DNA from: Microbacterium forte
GTDB taxonomy: Bacteria > Actinomycetota > Actinomycetes > Actinomycetales > Microbacteriaceae
Assembly: GCF_031885415.1 (NCBI RefSeq)
Contig: NZ_CP116871.1
Coordinates: 3,162,001 to 3,226,000, forward strand
DNA: 64,000 nucleotides
Reading direction: 5' to 3'
Part shown: positions 7,794 through 16,173 of the stretch, piece after piece
How the letters are laid out: each line of letters starts with the position of its first letter
How positions within the stretch are numbered: position 1 is the stretch's first letter
Position numbers and translations under genes: made by a program
Notes under the pieces: generated by a model
What the model saw: the letters and a program-made list of their open reading frames with translations, nothing else
Database searches by the model: none
Told to the model about the DNA's origin: nothing

Positions 7794-8106
7794 GGTGGTC
7801 TCCTTCGTGAGCGGACGTTCCGGCAAGAGTAGGTCGGTCGCGCGAGAGACGGAACCCGGGCCGACACGCTGTGAAACAAACGGGCGTAGACTCGCCGGGT
7901 GCTGTTGTCGAAGAGTGCTCTCCGGATCCCGGATCGAGCGCAGATGGGAGCCGTGGGCGCGTTCAGCGCCACGGACAGAGGCTGACGATCGGCCGGAGGC
8001 GGAACACCCCGTCTTCGGAGCCGCGTCGTACCCGGCATCCACTCGGATGACCGCTCCTGTTCCTTCTTCCGCCGCTGTCTGCGGCCCACACGAAAGCACT
8101 CTTCTC
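7794..8106. other. 313-bp divergent intergenic region with structured leader
   Basis: This gap separates divergent genes. A possible -10 (TAGACT, 7887-7892) points toward the FBP gene. About 200 bases of untranslated leader would follow. The leader contains a hairpin at 7951-7974 (CCGTGGGCGC and GCGCCACGG arms with one bulged G) and a repeated CCGGATC near 7922-7935. I could not match it to a known riboswitch class. No convincing small gene was found. Confidence 0.4.
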
Positions 8107-8592
8107 ATGCGTCCCATCGACGAGCGCACCCTGCGCGCCTCCTTCATCAACGCCTCCCGCAAAGAGGTCTCCGACCTCACGCTGCCCGCCGGGTTCCCCG
8201 ACCTCGACTTCGACAGGCTCGACTACCTGGGATGGGTCGACCCCAAGCTGCCCCGCCGCTCGTATGTCGTCGCGTGGGTCGACGACGTCGCCACCGGGGT
8301 GATCCTCCAGCGAGCCGAGCAGCGCGTGATCGCGCGTGCGCAGTGCTCATGGTGCGAAGACGTGACCCTCCGCAATGACGTGCAGCTCTATGCAGCCCGC
8401 AAGGCCGGACCCGCGGGGCGCAAGGGAGACACCATCGGCACCCTCGTGTGCACCGAGTTCGGATGCTCGAAGAACGTGCGGGTGCTGCCGCCGCTGGCCT
8501 ACGACGGCTATGACCGCGAGCTCGCGCGCGAGCTGCGCATCCTCAAGCTGCAGGAGCACGTGAGCGCTTTCATCGCGGCCGTGCGGAGCTGA
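8107..8592 (+). CDS. FBP domain (FusB-like C-terminal zinc finger) protein
   Basis: 161 residues. The C-terminal part holds a four-Cys treble-clef finger, C80-x2-C83 in 'CSWCEDV' and C115-x4-C120 in 'CTEFGCSKNV', the signature of the FBP domain found in FusB/FBP proteins that bind elongation factor G. The N-terminal part 'LDYLGWVDPKLPRRSYVVAWVDD' is also typical of the actinobacterial stand-alone form. These proteins can rescue EF-G from stalled or fusidic-acid-blocked ribosomes; here that role is inferred from the family. The ATG at 8107 is chosen over the longer open frame. The 3' end is 3 bp from the convergent GH3 gene. Confidence 0.85.
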   Translation: MRPIDERTLRASFINASRKEVSDLTLPAGFPDLDFDRLDYLGWVDPKLPRRSYVVAWVDDVATGVILQRAEQRVIARAQCSWCEDVTLRNDVQLYAARKAGPAGRKGDTIGTLVCTEFGCSKNVRVLPPLAYDGYDRELARELRILKLQEHVSAFIAAVRS

Positions 8593-8595
8593 TCC

Positions 8596-10899
8596 TCACA
8601 CGATCTCGAGTCGCGCCACCGTCTCCTCGTCATCGCAGGCGCTTCCGACCCACAGGCGGATCGCGCCCGGCTCGACGCGCTTCACGCCGTCGAGTCCCGT
8701 GAAGGCGAGTCGGTCGATCGGCACGTCGAAATCGACGAGCGCATCGGCGCCGGGCGCGAGCGTGACCCGCCGGAAGTCCAGCAGCTGGGCGACCGGGCGG
8801 GTCACGCTCCCGACCTCGTCGTGCGCATACAGCTGCACGACATCCGTCGCTGCGACCTCGCCGGTGTTGCGCACCCGCACCGTCGCCCGGAAGATCTCGC
8901 CCGCGGCGATCGACGCGGGAGCGGTGAGCTCGTCGTGTGCGAACGTCGTGTAGCTCAGACCGAAGCCGAAGGGTCGCACCGGGGTGGAGTCGGCGCTGGT
9001 GACATCCGTGCGTCCGCCGAGCACGGGGTGCAGGTACGAGTACGGCTGCGCCCCGGCCGATCGCGGCAGCGACACCGGCAGACGCCCCGACGGTGCGACG
9101 CGACCGCTCAGCAGCCGCGCGAGAGCGGGGCCGCCCTCCTCGCCGGGGAAGAACGTCTGGAGCACCGCGGCGGGGATTCCCGCAGACGCCGTGCTCGTCG
9201 TCGCCGAGGCGTCGACCGCTCCGAGACCGGTCATGGTCCCGGCGGCACCCGCCCGAGCAGGCAGCGCCCAGTCGAGCACGTACGGACGCCCGGTCATCGC
9301 GATCAGGATCACCGGAGTGCCGGTCGCGACCACGGCCTCGACCAGCTCGCGCTGGACGCCGGGGAGCTCGAGGTCGTCGACGTCGTTTCCCTCGCCGACG
9401 GTGCCTCGTCCGAAGAGGCCCGCGCGGTCGCCGACGACGACGATCGCGACGTCGGCGGCCGCGGCGGCCTCGACGGCGGCCGGGATGCCGGAGCGGTCGG
9501 AGCCCTCGACCCCGCATCCGATCGTCGAGGTGATGTCAGCTGCGGGGAACTCGGCGCGCAGCGATCCGGTGACCGTCGGCAGCTCGATTCCCGCGGGGGT
9601 GTCGGGGTGATGAGCGAGCACGTGGTTGACGAACGAGTAGCAGCCCATCAGCGCTTCGGTGCTGTCGGCATTGGGGCCTATCACCGCGATCCGCGAGGTC
9701 GTCGTCGGGGCGAGGGGGAGTGCGCCGTCGTTGCTCAGCAGCACGACCGACTCTTCGGCGAGGCGTCGCGCGAGCGCGCGGTGCTCGGCCGGATCGAGAT
9801 CGATGGCGGTCGGAGGAGTGTCGAAGTCGGCATCCAGCAGCCCGAGCTCCTCCTTCTGCGCGAGCAACCGGCCCACCGCCCTGTCGAGGATCTCCGGTGA
9901 GAGCCGGCCGTCACGCACCTGCTCGGCGAGGGTGACGAAGGCGTCGGGCGAGGGCAGCTCGACGTCGATTCCCGCGGTGAGTGCGAGCCGGGCGGCATCA
10001 GCCGAGTCGGCGGCCGCGCGGTGCATGCTGTGCAGGAAATCGACGGCGAAATAGTCCGACACGACCACTCCGTCGAATCCCCAGCGGTCGCGCAGGATGC
10101 CGGTGAGATAGCGCGCGTCGGCCGTGACGGGCACCCCGTCGATGTCGACGTAGGAGTTCATGACGCTGCGGGCACCGCCCTCGTGGATCGCCATCTCGAA
10201 CGGCGGGAGCAGCACGTCCTCGATCTCGCGCAGGCCTGCGCTGACGGGGGCATGGTTGCGTCCGGCCTTCGAGGCGGAGTATCCGATGAAGTGCTTGAGG
10301 GTCGCGTGCACGCCCTCGGACTGCAGGCCGCGGACATAGGCGGTGCCCACCCGGCCGACGACCAGGGGGTCTTCGGCGATGCACTCGTCGACCCGACCCC
10401 AGCGGGGGTCGCGGATCACATCGAGCACCGGAGCCAGACCCTGATGGATGCCGAGGGACCGCATCGACGAGCCGATGGCCCGACCGACCTCCTCGACCAG
10501 CTCGGGGTCGAACGCCGCGCCCCACGCCAGCGGCGTCGGGAAGGTCGCCGCCTTCCACGCGGCGAGGCCCGTCAGGCATTCCTCGTGCACGAGCGCCGGA
10601 ATGCCCAGTCGCGTCTGCTGCTGCAGTCGCCGCTGCTCGGTCCACAGCCAGGCGGCCCGCTCGACGGGGTCGACGGGGCGGGTGCCGTACACACGCGTGA
10701 GGTGTCCGATGCCGTGCGTGGAGGCATCCTCGTAGCGCGTCGAGCTCTTCTTCTCGCCCGACATCGGGGCGACCACCTCGACGCCCTGGTCGACCCAGAA
10801 GCCGACGAGCTGCGCCTGCTTCTCTTCCAGAGTCATGCGGGCGAGGAGCGCCTCGACGCGGGGGGAGTGCGGCGCGGAGCCTGCGGGCTGCAACATCAT
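8596..10899 (-). CDS. GH3 family beta-glycosidase (beta-glucosidase/xylosidase)
   Basis: 767 residues with the GH3 three-domain layout: N-terminal TIM barrel (about 14-350), alpha/beta sandwich (about 385-600) and a C-terminal fibronectin III-like domain (about 670-760). The substrate-site signature 'RDPRWGRVDECIAEDP' (163-178), 'KHF' (202-204) and nucleophile Asp282 in 'VVVSDYFAV' are present. No signal peptide is present, so it probably hydrolyses imported oligoglycosides in the cytoplasm. The ATG at 10899 follows a GAGAAAGAGA site. It is the last gene of the ABC-transporter operon, 49 bp after the second permease. Glucoside versus xyloside preference cannot be decided here. Confidence 0.92.
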   Translation of the reverse strand: MMLQPAGSAPHSPRVEALLARMTLEEKQAQLVGFWVDQGVEVVAPMSGEKKSSTRYEDASTHGIGHLTRVYGTRPVDPVERAAWLWTEQRRLQQQTRLGIPALVHEECLTGLAAWKAATFPTPLAWGAAFDPELVEEVGRAIGSSMRSLGIHQGLAPVLDVIRDPRWGRVDECIAEDPLVVGRVGTAYVRGLQSEGVHATLKHFIGYSASKAGRNHAPVSAGLREIEDVLLPPFEMAIHEGGARSVMNSYVDIDGVPVTADARYLTGILRDRWGFDGVVVSDYFAVDFLHSMHRAAADSADAARLALTAGIDVELPSPDAFVTLAEQVRDGRLSPEILDRAVGRLLAQKEELGLLDADFDTPPTAIDLDPAEHRALARRLAEESVVLLSNDGALPLAPTTTSRIAVIGPNADSTEALMGCYSFVNHVLAHHPDTPAGIELPTVTGSLRAEFPAADITSTIGCGVEGSDRSGIPAAVEAAAAADVAIVVVGDRAGLFGRGTVGEGNDVDDLELPGVQRELVEAVVATGTPVILIAMTGRPYVLDWALPARAGAAGTMTGLGAVDASATTSTASAGIPAAVLQTFFPGEEGGPALARLLSGRVAPSGRLPVSLPRSAGAQPYSYLHPVLGGRTDVTSADSTPVRPFGFGLSYTTFAHDELTAPASIAAGEIFRATVRVRNTGEVAATDVVQLYAHDEVGSVTRPVAQLLDFRRVTLAPGADALVDFDVPIDRLAFTGLDGVKRVEPGAIRLWVGSACDDEETVARLEIV

Positions 10900-10948
10900 G
10901 TTCTCTTTCTCGTTCTCGTCGACGTGGGGTGTCGCGACGGCGACCGCA

Positions 10949-11830
10949 TCAGCCCTTGACTGCACCGGTCAGCCCTCCCACGATGCGCCGCTCGAACAGG
11001 CTGAAGAAGATCAGCGCCGGGATCATCGACAGCGATGTGAACGCGAGCACCTTCGCGGTGTCCACGGAGTATTGGGATGCGAACGACTGCACGCCGAGCG
11101 GCAGCGTGAACGCCGCATCGTCGTTGAGGATGAACAGCGGCAGCAGGTAGCCGTTCCAGCTGCCGATGAACGCCAGGATGCCCGTGGTGATGACCCCGGG
11201 GAGCGAGAGCGGCAGCACCATCCGCCAGAAGAACCCGATGCGACTGCATCCGTCGATGAACGCGGCCTCCTGGATCTCGTCGGGGATAGCGCGCAGGAAC
11301 GGCACGAGGATGATGATCGTCGTCGGCAGCGCGAACGCGATCTGGGGCAGGATCACTCCGCCGAGCGAGTTCATGAGCCCGAGACTGCGCACCACGATGT
11401 ACAGCGGGGTGATCGCCACGGTCAGGGGGAACATCAGCCCGGCGGCGAAGAACGCGTAGAGCACCCCGCGGCCGGCGAACCGGTATCTTGCGAGGACGTA
11501 GGCCGCCATGAGTCCCAGGGCCACCGTGCCGACGGTGGTCGCGAGAGCGACGATGGTCGAGTTGCCCACGAGCCGCCAGAACACGCTGCCGGTGAGCACG
11601 TCGAGGTAGTTCGACACCACCCACGGCTGCGGGAACCCCGACGGATCGGTCGTGATCTGCGCGTTCGTGCGGAACCCGCCGGTGATGATGTAGGCGATGG
11701 GCGCCAGCATCAGACCGACCGCGATCAGCGCGACGAAATACACGGCGGGGTTGGCCCATGGCAGCCGCGGCTTCGCGACGCGACCCGTGCGGGCCTTGCG
11801 CTGGGTGACGAGCACCGAGGTGGCGGTCAT
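10949..11830 (-). CDS. Carbohydrate ABC transporter permease (MalG/CebG type)
   Basis: 293 residues, six predicted membrane helices. The EAA loop 'EIQEAAFIDGCSRIGFFWRMVLPLSLPG' contacts the ATPase. The C-terminus 'FFSLFERRIVGGLTGAVKG' is the usual ending of the MalG branch. The ATG overlaps the stop of the first permease gene as ATGA. It pairs with that permease to import the sugar delivered by the lipoprotein encoded at 12833-14128. No ATPase gene is in the cluster, so a shared MsiK-type ATPase encoded elsewhere is likely, as known for actinobacterial sugar importers. Confidence 0.93.
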   Translation of the reverse strand: MTATSVLVTQRKARTGRVAKPRLPWANPAVYFVALIAVGLMLAPIAYIITGGFRTNAQITTDPSGFPQPWVVSNYLDVLTGSVFWRLVGNSTIVALATTVGTVALGLMAAYVLARYRFAGRGVLYAFFAAGLMFPLTVAITPLYIVVRSLGLMNSLGGVILPQIAFALPTTIIILVPFLRAIPDEIQEAAFIDGCSRIGFFWRMVLPLSLPGVITTGILAFIGSWNGYLLPLFILNDDAAFTLPLGVQSFASQYSVDTAKVLAFTSLSMIPALIFFSLFERRIVGGLTGAVKG

Positions 11831-12852
11831 CGGACGGACTCCTTCTGTGTGGTGGCGTCGGCAGTCGCGCGGGCGTCTGCGTCGGCCTCCTGCGGCGCGG
11901 CGTCCTGCCGCGCACGGGATCGGGTGCTCTTCTTCCGGCCGGAGGCACCGGTGAGGGCGCCGTCGGTGTCCTTGCGCAGCACGGCACGCTGATAGATGAG
12001 AGCGACCACGAGCGAGATGAGGAAGAGCACGACCGCGACCGCGTTGCCGTAGCCGTAGTTGCCGGCGTTGCGTCCTTCGGAGACCATGTAGGTCGCCATC
12101 GTCGAGGTGCCGGCGGTGGAGGCGATGTACTGCCCCCAGATGATGTAGACGAGGTCGAACAGCTGCAGCGAGCCGATGATCGACAGGAACGCCCAGATGC
12201 GCAGAGTGGGTGCGAGCAGCGGCAGCGTGATCCGCCACTGGATCTGCCAGTAGGACGCGCCGTCGATGGCCGCGGCCTCGTTCAGCTCCTCGGGAATGCC
12301 CTGCAGACCGGCGAGGAACAGGATGACCGCGAAGCCGACGTACTTCCAGGTGATGATCGCCATCAGCGTCCAGATCGCGATCCCGGGGTCCGACAGCCAG
12401 TCGGTCGCCAGGAATCCCAGACCCATGTTGGTCAGCATCGCGTTGAGCGCGCCGTTGGTCTGCAGCATCAGGCTCCACCCCGTGCCCACGACGACCTCGG
12501 AGATCACGTAGGGCACGAAGATCAGCACGCGGATCAGCGACTGGCCTCGCATCTTGCGGTTCAGCAGCAGCGCCAGCACGATGGCGACCGGACCCTGGAG
12601 CACGAGGGAGAACACCAGGATGAAGCCGTTGTGCGCGAGCGCGTCGTGGAAGAGGGGATCCTGAAGGATCGTGAGGTAGTTCTTCAACCCGACGAAATCG
12701 GTGGGCGGGCCGTAGCCCTGCCAGCTGAAGAACCCGTAGTACGCCGCCATCAGCACCGGGAAGATGACGAAGGCGAGGAAGACGAGCAGGGCGGGCCCGG
12801 CCAGAAGCATCACTTCCAGCCGGGCACGCGTGTCACGCTTTCGCTGCGGCAT
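11827..12852 (-). CDS. Carbohydrate ABC transporter permease (MalF/CebF type)
   Basis: 341 residues, about six membrane helices. The EAA motif is 'EELNEAAAIDGASYWQIQWRITLPLLAPT'. An Ala/Lys/Arg-rich cytoplasmic tail of about 45 residues (from 'SGRKKSTRSRARQ') follows the last helix and is longer than usual. The start overlaps the end of the binding-protein gene by 20 bp, and the stop overlaps the next permease as ATGA, so all three are one translationally linked unit. The role is the membrane channel half of a sugar importer. Confidence 0.93.
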   Translation of the reverse strand: MPQRKRDTRARLEVMLLAGPALLVFLAFVIFPVLMAAYYGFFSWQGYGPPTDFVGLKNYLTILQDPLFHDALAHNGFILVFSLVLQGPVAIVLALLLNRKMRGQSLIRVLIFVPYVISEVVVGTGWSLMLQTNGALNAMLTNMGLGFLATDWLSDPGIAIWTLMAIITWKYVGFAVILFLAGLQGIPEELNEAAAIDGASYWQIQWRITLPLLAPTLRIWAFLSIIGSLQLFDLVYIIWGQYIASTAGTSTMATYMVSEGRNAGNYGYGNAVAVVLFLISLVVALIYQRAVLRKDTDGALTGASGRKKSTRSRARQDAAPQEADADARATADATTQKESVR

Positions 12853-14128
12853 CCTGCACAGCCTTGACCAGGTCCTCCGCGCTGCTGTTGCCCGCGAGCA
12901 GGTCGACCACCGCGACGTTCAGCGCGTTGCCCACGTTCTGGCCGTAGACCGTGTCGAGCCACTGCGTCGCATACGGAGCGGCGTTGTAGGCCTCGAGGAT
13001 CGTCTTCAGGTAGGGCTCGGTGACGGCCTCCTGAGCGACGGTGTTGACCGGCGGTGCGTTGAAGGCCTTGTAGTACGCCGTCTGCACGTCTGACGTGCCG
13101 ATGTAGTTCAAGAAGTCCACGCAGGCGTCCGGCGCATCGACCGAGCACGAGTAGCCGTCGACGCCGCCCATCATCGAACCGGGCTCGCCGTCTCCGCCCT
13201 CGACCTCGGGGAACGGGAACCAGCTGAGGTCGGCCAGCGGCTTCTGGTCAGGGGTGAGCGAGCCGATGACTCCGGGGTTCCAGGCGCCCATGAGCTCCAT
13301 GGCGGCCTGGTGGTTCGCGATGAGGCCGGCGGAGCTGCCGGCGCCCTGCTGTGCCGGAGTCGTCAGGAAGCCCGAGTTGAAGGGCTCGGTCTCGGCGAAC
13401 GACTGCAGGTCCTCACCCGCACGCACCCAGCACTCGTCGCTGAAGTCCATCTCGTCTGCGGCCTTGGCGAGCGTGTCCGAGCTGCACTCGCGCAGTGCGA
13501 GCCAGTAGTACCAGTGCGCGGCGGGCCAGGCGTCCTTGGCGCCCAGCGCGATCGGGTCGATGCCGGCGCCCTTGAGCGCGACCGTGGCCTCTTCGAGCTC
13601 GTCGAGGGTGGTCGGGTTCTCGGTGATGCCGGCCTGATCGAAGAGGTCCTGGCTGTAGAACAGGCCGCCGGGCAGCACGGCGACGGGCATGGCGTAGATC
13701 TTGCCGTCGAGGCTGTTCGCCGAGTACGACGCGTCGGGGATCTCGTCGGCGGCAGGACCCGAGATGGCGTCGGTGAGGTCCTTCAGCTGGCCGGCCTTGA
13801 CCATCGCGGCCATCTTGCCGCCGCCGCGCTGCAGGAAGATGTCGGGAGCGTCTCCCGAATTGAGGGCGGTCTGCAGCTTTCCGTCGAGATCCTCGTTCTG
13901 GATCGACTGGATGTCGATCGTGACGCCCGGGTTGTCCTTCTCGAAATCGGCGACCGTCTGCTCCCAGAACTCCACTCCGGGGCCTGTCGTGGAGTTGTGC
14001 CAGAGGGTCATGCTGGTGTCGCCGCCGTCGCCGGTGCCGGACGAGTCTGCGGTGCAGCCCGAGAGCGCGAGCGCTCCGACGGCCATTGCTGCGACCGCGG
14101 AGGCGAGGGGGAGCCTTCTGCTGTTCAT
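12833..14128 (-). CDS. Extracellular sugar-binding lipoprotein of an ABC importer
   Basis: 431 residues. The signal peptide MNSRRLPLASAVAAMAVGALALSGC ends in the lipobox LSGC. The mature part is a family-1 solute-binding protein: 'TMTLWHNSTTGPGVEFWEQ', 'FEKDNPGVTIDIQSI', 'DAPDIFLQRGGGKMAAMVKAG' and 'YAMPVAVLPGGLFYSQDLF'. GAGGAGAACGATCAC precedes the ATG. It captures an oligosaccharide or glycoside outside the membrane and hands it to the two downstream permeases. The GH3 enzyme in the same operon suggests a beta-linked gluco- or xylo-oligosaccharide. The divergent LacI-type regulator and the palindrome at 14240-14251 probably control it. Confidence 0.93.
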   Translation of the reverse strand: MNSRRLPLASAVAAMAVGALALSGCTADSSGTGDGGDTSMTLWHNSTTGPGVEFWEQTVADFEKDNPGVTIDIQSIQNEDLDGKLQTALNSGDAPDIFLQRGGGKMAAMVKAGQLKDLTDAISGPAADEIPDASYSANSLDGKIYAMPVAVLPGGLFYSQDLFDQAGITENPTTLDELEEATVALKGAGIDPIALGAKDAWPAAHWYYWLALRECSSDTLAKAADEMDFSDECWVRAGEDLQSFAETEPFNSGFLTTPAQQGAGSSAGLIANHQAAMELMGAWNPGVIGSLTPDQKPLADLSWFPFPEVEGGDGEPGSMMGGVDGYSCSVDAPDACVDFLNYIGTSDVQTAYYKAFNAPPVNTVAQEAVTEPYLKTILEAYNAAPYATQWLDTVYGQNVGNALNVAVVDLLAGNSSAEDLVKAVQDAAAKA

Positions 14129-14239
14129 GTGATCGTTCTCCTCATCGAGTTGCGCGCCGCTTCGCTGCGGGGCGCCTGCGGACGCTCAGTCGAGACCGCA
14201 GTGGCATGAGTCTCCAGTCGGAGCACTCGTCCGTCAAAC

Positions 14240-14251
14240 GTTTTCGAAAAC
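14240..14251. promoter_or_regulatory. Palindromic LacI-family operator
   Basis: GTTTTCGAAAAC is a perfect 12-bp palindrome with the central CG typical of LacI-family operators, within AAACGTTTTCGAAAACAGTTT. It sits in the 163-bp gap between the binding-lipoprotein gene and the divergent LacI gene, so it can control both. Confidence 0.75.
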
Positions 14252-14291
14252 AGTTTCCATATACCGCTGTGCCGGACTACGCTGGCGTCTC

Positions 14292-15290
14292 ATGGGGGGC
14301 CGAACGACGATCCACGATGTCGCGAAAGCGGCGGGGGTGTCGGTGTCGACCGTCTCGAAGGCGGTGAACGGTCGATACGGGATCGCGGATGCCACGGTGC
14401 AGCGCGTCCTCGACGCGGTGAAGCAGCTCGGGTACGAGTCGAGCCTCGTCGCGAGCAGCATGAGGGCACGGCGCACGGGGGTGATCGGCGTTCTCCTGGC
14501 GGACTTCGAGCCCTTCAGTGCCGAGATCCTCAAGGGCGTCGGCTCGGCGGTGCACGACACGGCGTTCGACCTCCTCGCCTACAGCGGGTCGCACCTCGGC
14601 GCAGGCGACGGCTGGGAGCGGCGATCGCTGAGCAGGCTCTCGGGCACGCTGATCGATGCGGCGATCATGGTCACCCCCACGGTCGTGAGCGCCGGCACCG
14701 AGATCCCGGTGGTCGCGATCGATCCCCACACGGGCCGGGCCGACCTGCCCACGGTCGAATCCGACAGCTTCGGCGGCGCTCTCACGGCGACCAGACACCT
14801 GATCGAGCTCGGCCATCGCCGGATCGGATTCGTCGCGGGCCGCCCGGATCTCCGATCCGCCGGGCTCCGTGACGCCGGCTACCGCAGGGCCCTCTCCGAC
14901 GCGGGGATCCCGCTCGATCCGTCACTGGTGGGCATCGGCCGCTACGAGCTCGACGCGACCAGGGAGTCCGCCCGCATCATGCTGAGCGGCGAATCCCGAC
15001 CGACGGCGATCTTCGCGGCGAACGACCTGTCGGCGATCGCGGTCATCGATGTCGCTCACGAGCTGGGGCTGCGGGTGCCGGATGATCTGTCGGTGATCGG
15101 GTTCGACGACGTGCCTGAGGCGACCAGAAGGGCGCTGCCGCTCACGACGATCCAGCAGCCGATGCGCAGACTCGGGGCCGTCGCAGCCGACATGGTGTTC
15201 ACGCTGCTCTCGGGGCAGGAGATCGACGAGATGCACGTGATCCTGCCGACGCGGCTGGTGGTGCGGGCTACGACCGCCCCGCCCCGGTGA
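14292..15290 (+). CDS. LacI family transcriptional repressor
   Basis: 332 residues. The N-terminal HTH 'TTIHDVAKAAGVSVSTVSKAVNGRYGI' (about 5-31) is followed by a hinge helix 'LVASSMRARRTGVIGV' and a periplasmic-binding-protein-like effector domain with 'DPHTGRADLPTVESDSFGGALTATRHLIELGHRRIGFVAG', where the last part is the family signature. It is divergent from the GH3/ABC operon and most likely its repressor, released by an imported sugar. The gene's 3' end overlaps the convergent PaaX-type gene by 23 bp. Confidence 0.93.
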   Translation: MGGRTTIHDVAKAAGVSVSTVSKAVNGRYGIADATVQRVLDAVKQLGYESSLVASSMRARRTGVIGVLLADFEPFSAEILKGVGSAVHDTAFDLLAYSGSHLGAGDGWERRSLSRLSGTLIDAAIMVTPTVVSAGTEIPVVAIDPHTGRADLPTVESDSFGGALTATRHLIELGHRRIGFVAGRPDLRSAGLRDAGYRRALSDAGIPLDPSLVGIGRYELDATRESARIMLSGESRPTAIFAANDLSAIAVIDVAHELGLRVPDDLSVIGFDDVPEATRRALPLTTIQQPMRRLGAVAADMVFTLLSGQEIDEMHVILPTRLVVRATTAPPR

Positions 15291-16173
15291 CCTGCGCTCT
15301 CGTGGCTTCCGCTCCGGTGGCTTCCGCTCCGGCGGCTTCCGCTCCCGTGACTTCGCGCACGCGCTGCCACGCGGCATCCGACAGCTCCGTCGACAGCCTC
15401 AGGAACTCGGCGATGCTGTGCCTTCCCGGCCAGTCGGCCGGCAGCATCGAGGGCGGCAGGCCCGGATCGATGTAGGGCAGCACGCGCCAGCGGTCGATCA
15501 GCTGCACGTAGGCGGCGAACGGCGCCTCCGGAAGCGTCTCGAGCGACGACTGGAACTCGAGGTGCTCGGCGCGCAGGGCGTCGAGGTCCCACCAGTCCGC
15601 GGCCGCCTCGGGCAGGGTGCGCGCGGTCGTCGGAGTGCCGGCCTGGAACAGCGTCACCCACTCACTGGCGTCGAGATCGTCGACGATCTCGAGAACCTCG
15701 CCCTGCAGATGCCCCGGGCAGATCCACAGGGCGGGAGACACGACACCCGCCCCGATCCACTGCAGGCGACGGCGCAGCTGGTGCCTCGTGGCGCGGGCGC
15801 TCTCGGGCATCGAGAAGGAGATGAGGCACCAGCTGTCGGCATCCGTCATCTCACGCATCTCGAAGATGCGTCGATCGCCCCGCTCGAGCATCGTGGCGGC
15901 ATCAGGGTTGAGCCGATAGCCGACGGCGTGTCTGCGCTCGGCGAGCAGCAGTCCCTTCTGCTTGAGGCGGGTGACGCCGGTGCGTGCCTGCGCCGTGGGG
16001 ATCCCGAGATCGCCGGCGAGCGCGACCAGATCGGCCGTCGAGATCCAGTCGCCGAGCGGTCGCAGATACAGCCCCACCAGGGTGCGCAGCAGCGATGCCG
16101 TGCTGCCTGGGCGTGCATCGATGTCGTCGAGCACGGGGCCCGCGGCGATCTGCTCTGTGGGCTCAGCGGTCAT
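15268..16173 (-). CDS. PaaX-type transcriptional regulator
   Basis: 301 residues. The winged-helix N-terminus 'SLLRTLVGLYLRPLGDWISTADLVALAGDLGIPTAQARTGVTRLKQKGLL' and the body 'DSWCLISFSMPESARATRHQLRRRLQWIGAGVVSPALWICPG' match the PaaX family. PaaX represses phenylacetate genes in E. coli, while relatives control other aromatic catabolism. As the last gene of the TDO-kynureninase operon (it overlaps kynU by 11 bp) it is a good candidate for the operon's regulator, with kynurenine or anthranilate as effector (inference). The C-terminus ends in a five-residue GAEAT-like repeat encoded by tandem 15-bp units. The ATG at 16173 is chosen over an upstream in-frame ATG inside kynU. Confidence 0.82.
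   Translation of the reverse strand: MTAEPTEQIAAGPVLDDIDARPGSTASLLRTLVGLYLRPLGDWISTADLVALAGDLGIPTAQARTGVTRLKQKGLLLAERRHAVGYRLNPDAATMLERGDRRIFEMREMTDADSWCLISFSMPESARATRHQLRRRLQWIGAGVVSPALWICPGHLQGEVLEIVDDLDASEWVTLFQAGTPTTARTLPEAAADWWDLDALRAEHLEFQSSLETLPEAPFAAYVQLIDRWRVLPYIDPGLPPSMLPADWPGRHSIAEFLRLSTELSDAAWQRVREVTGAEAAGAEATGAEATRAQVTGAGRS
15287..15361. repeat. Tandem 15-bp repeat at convergent gene ends
   Basis: About five 15-bp units (consensus GTGGCTTCCGCTCCG). The two at 15302-15331 are identical; the flanking ones are diverged. It encodes the Ala/Glu/Thr/Gly-rich C-terminus of the PaaX-type protein and begins at the stop codon of the convergent LacI gene. Confidence 0.85.
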
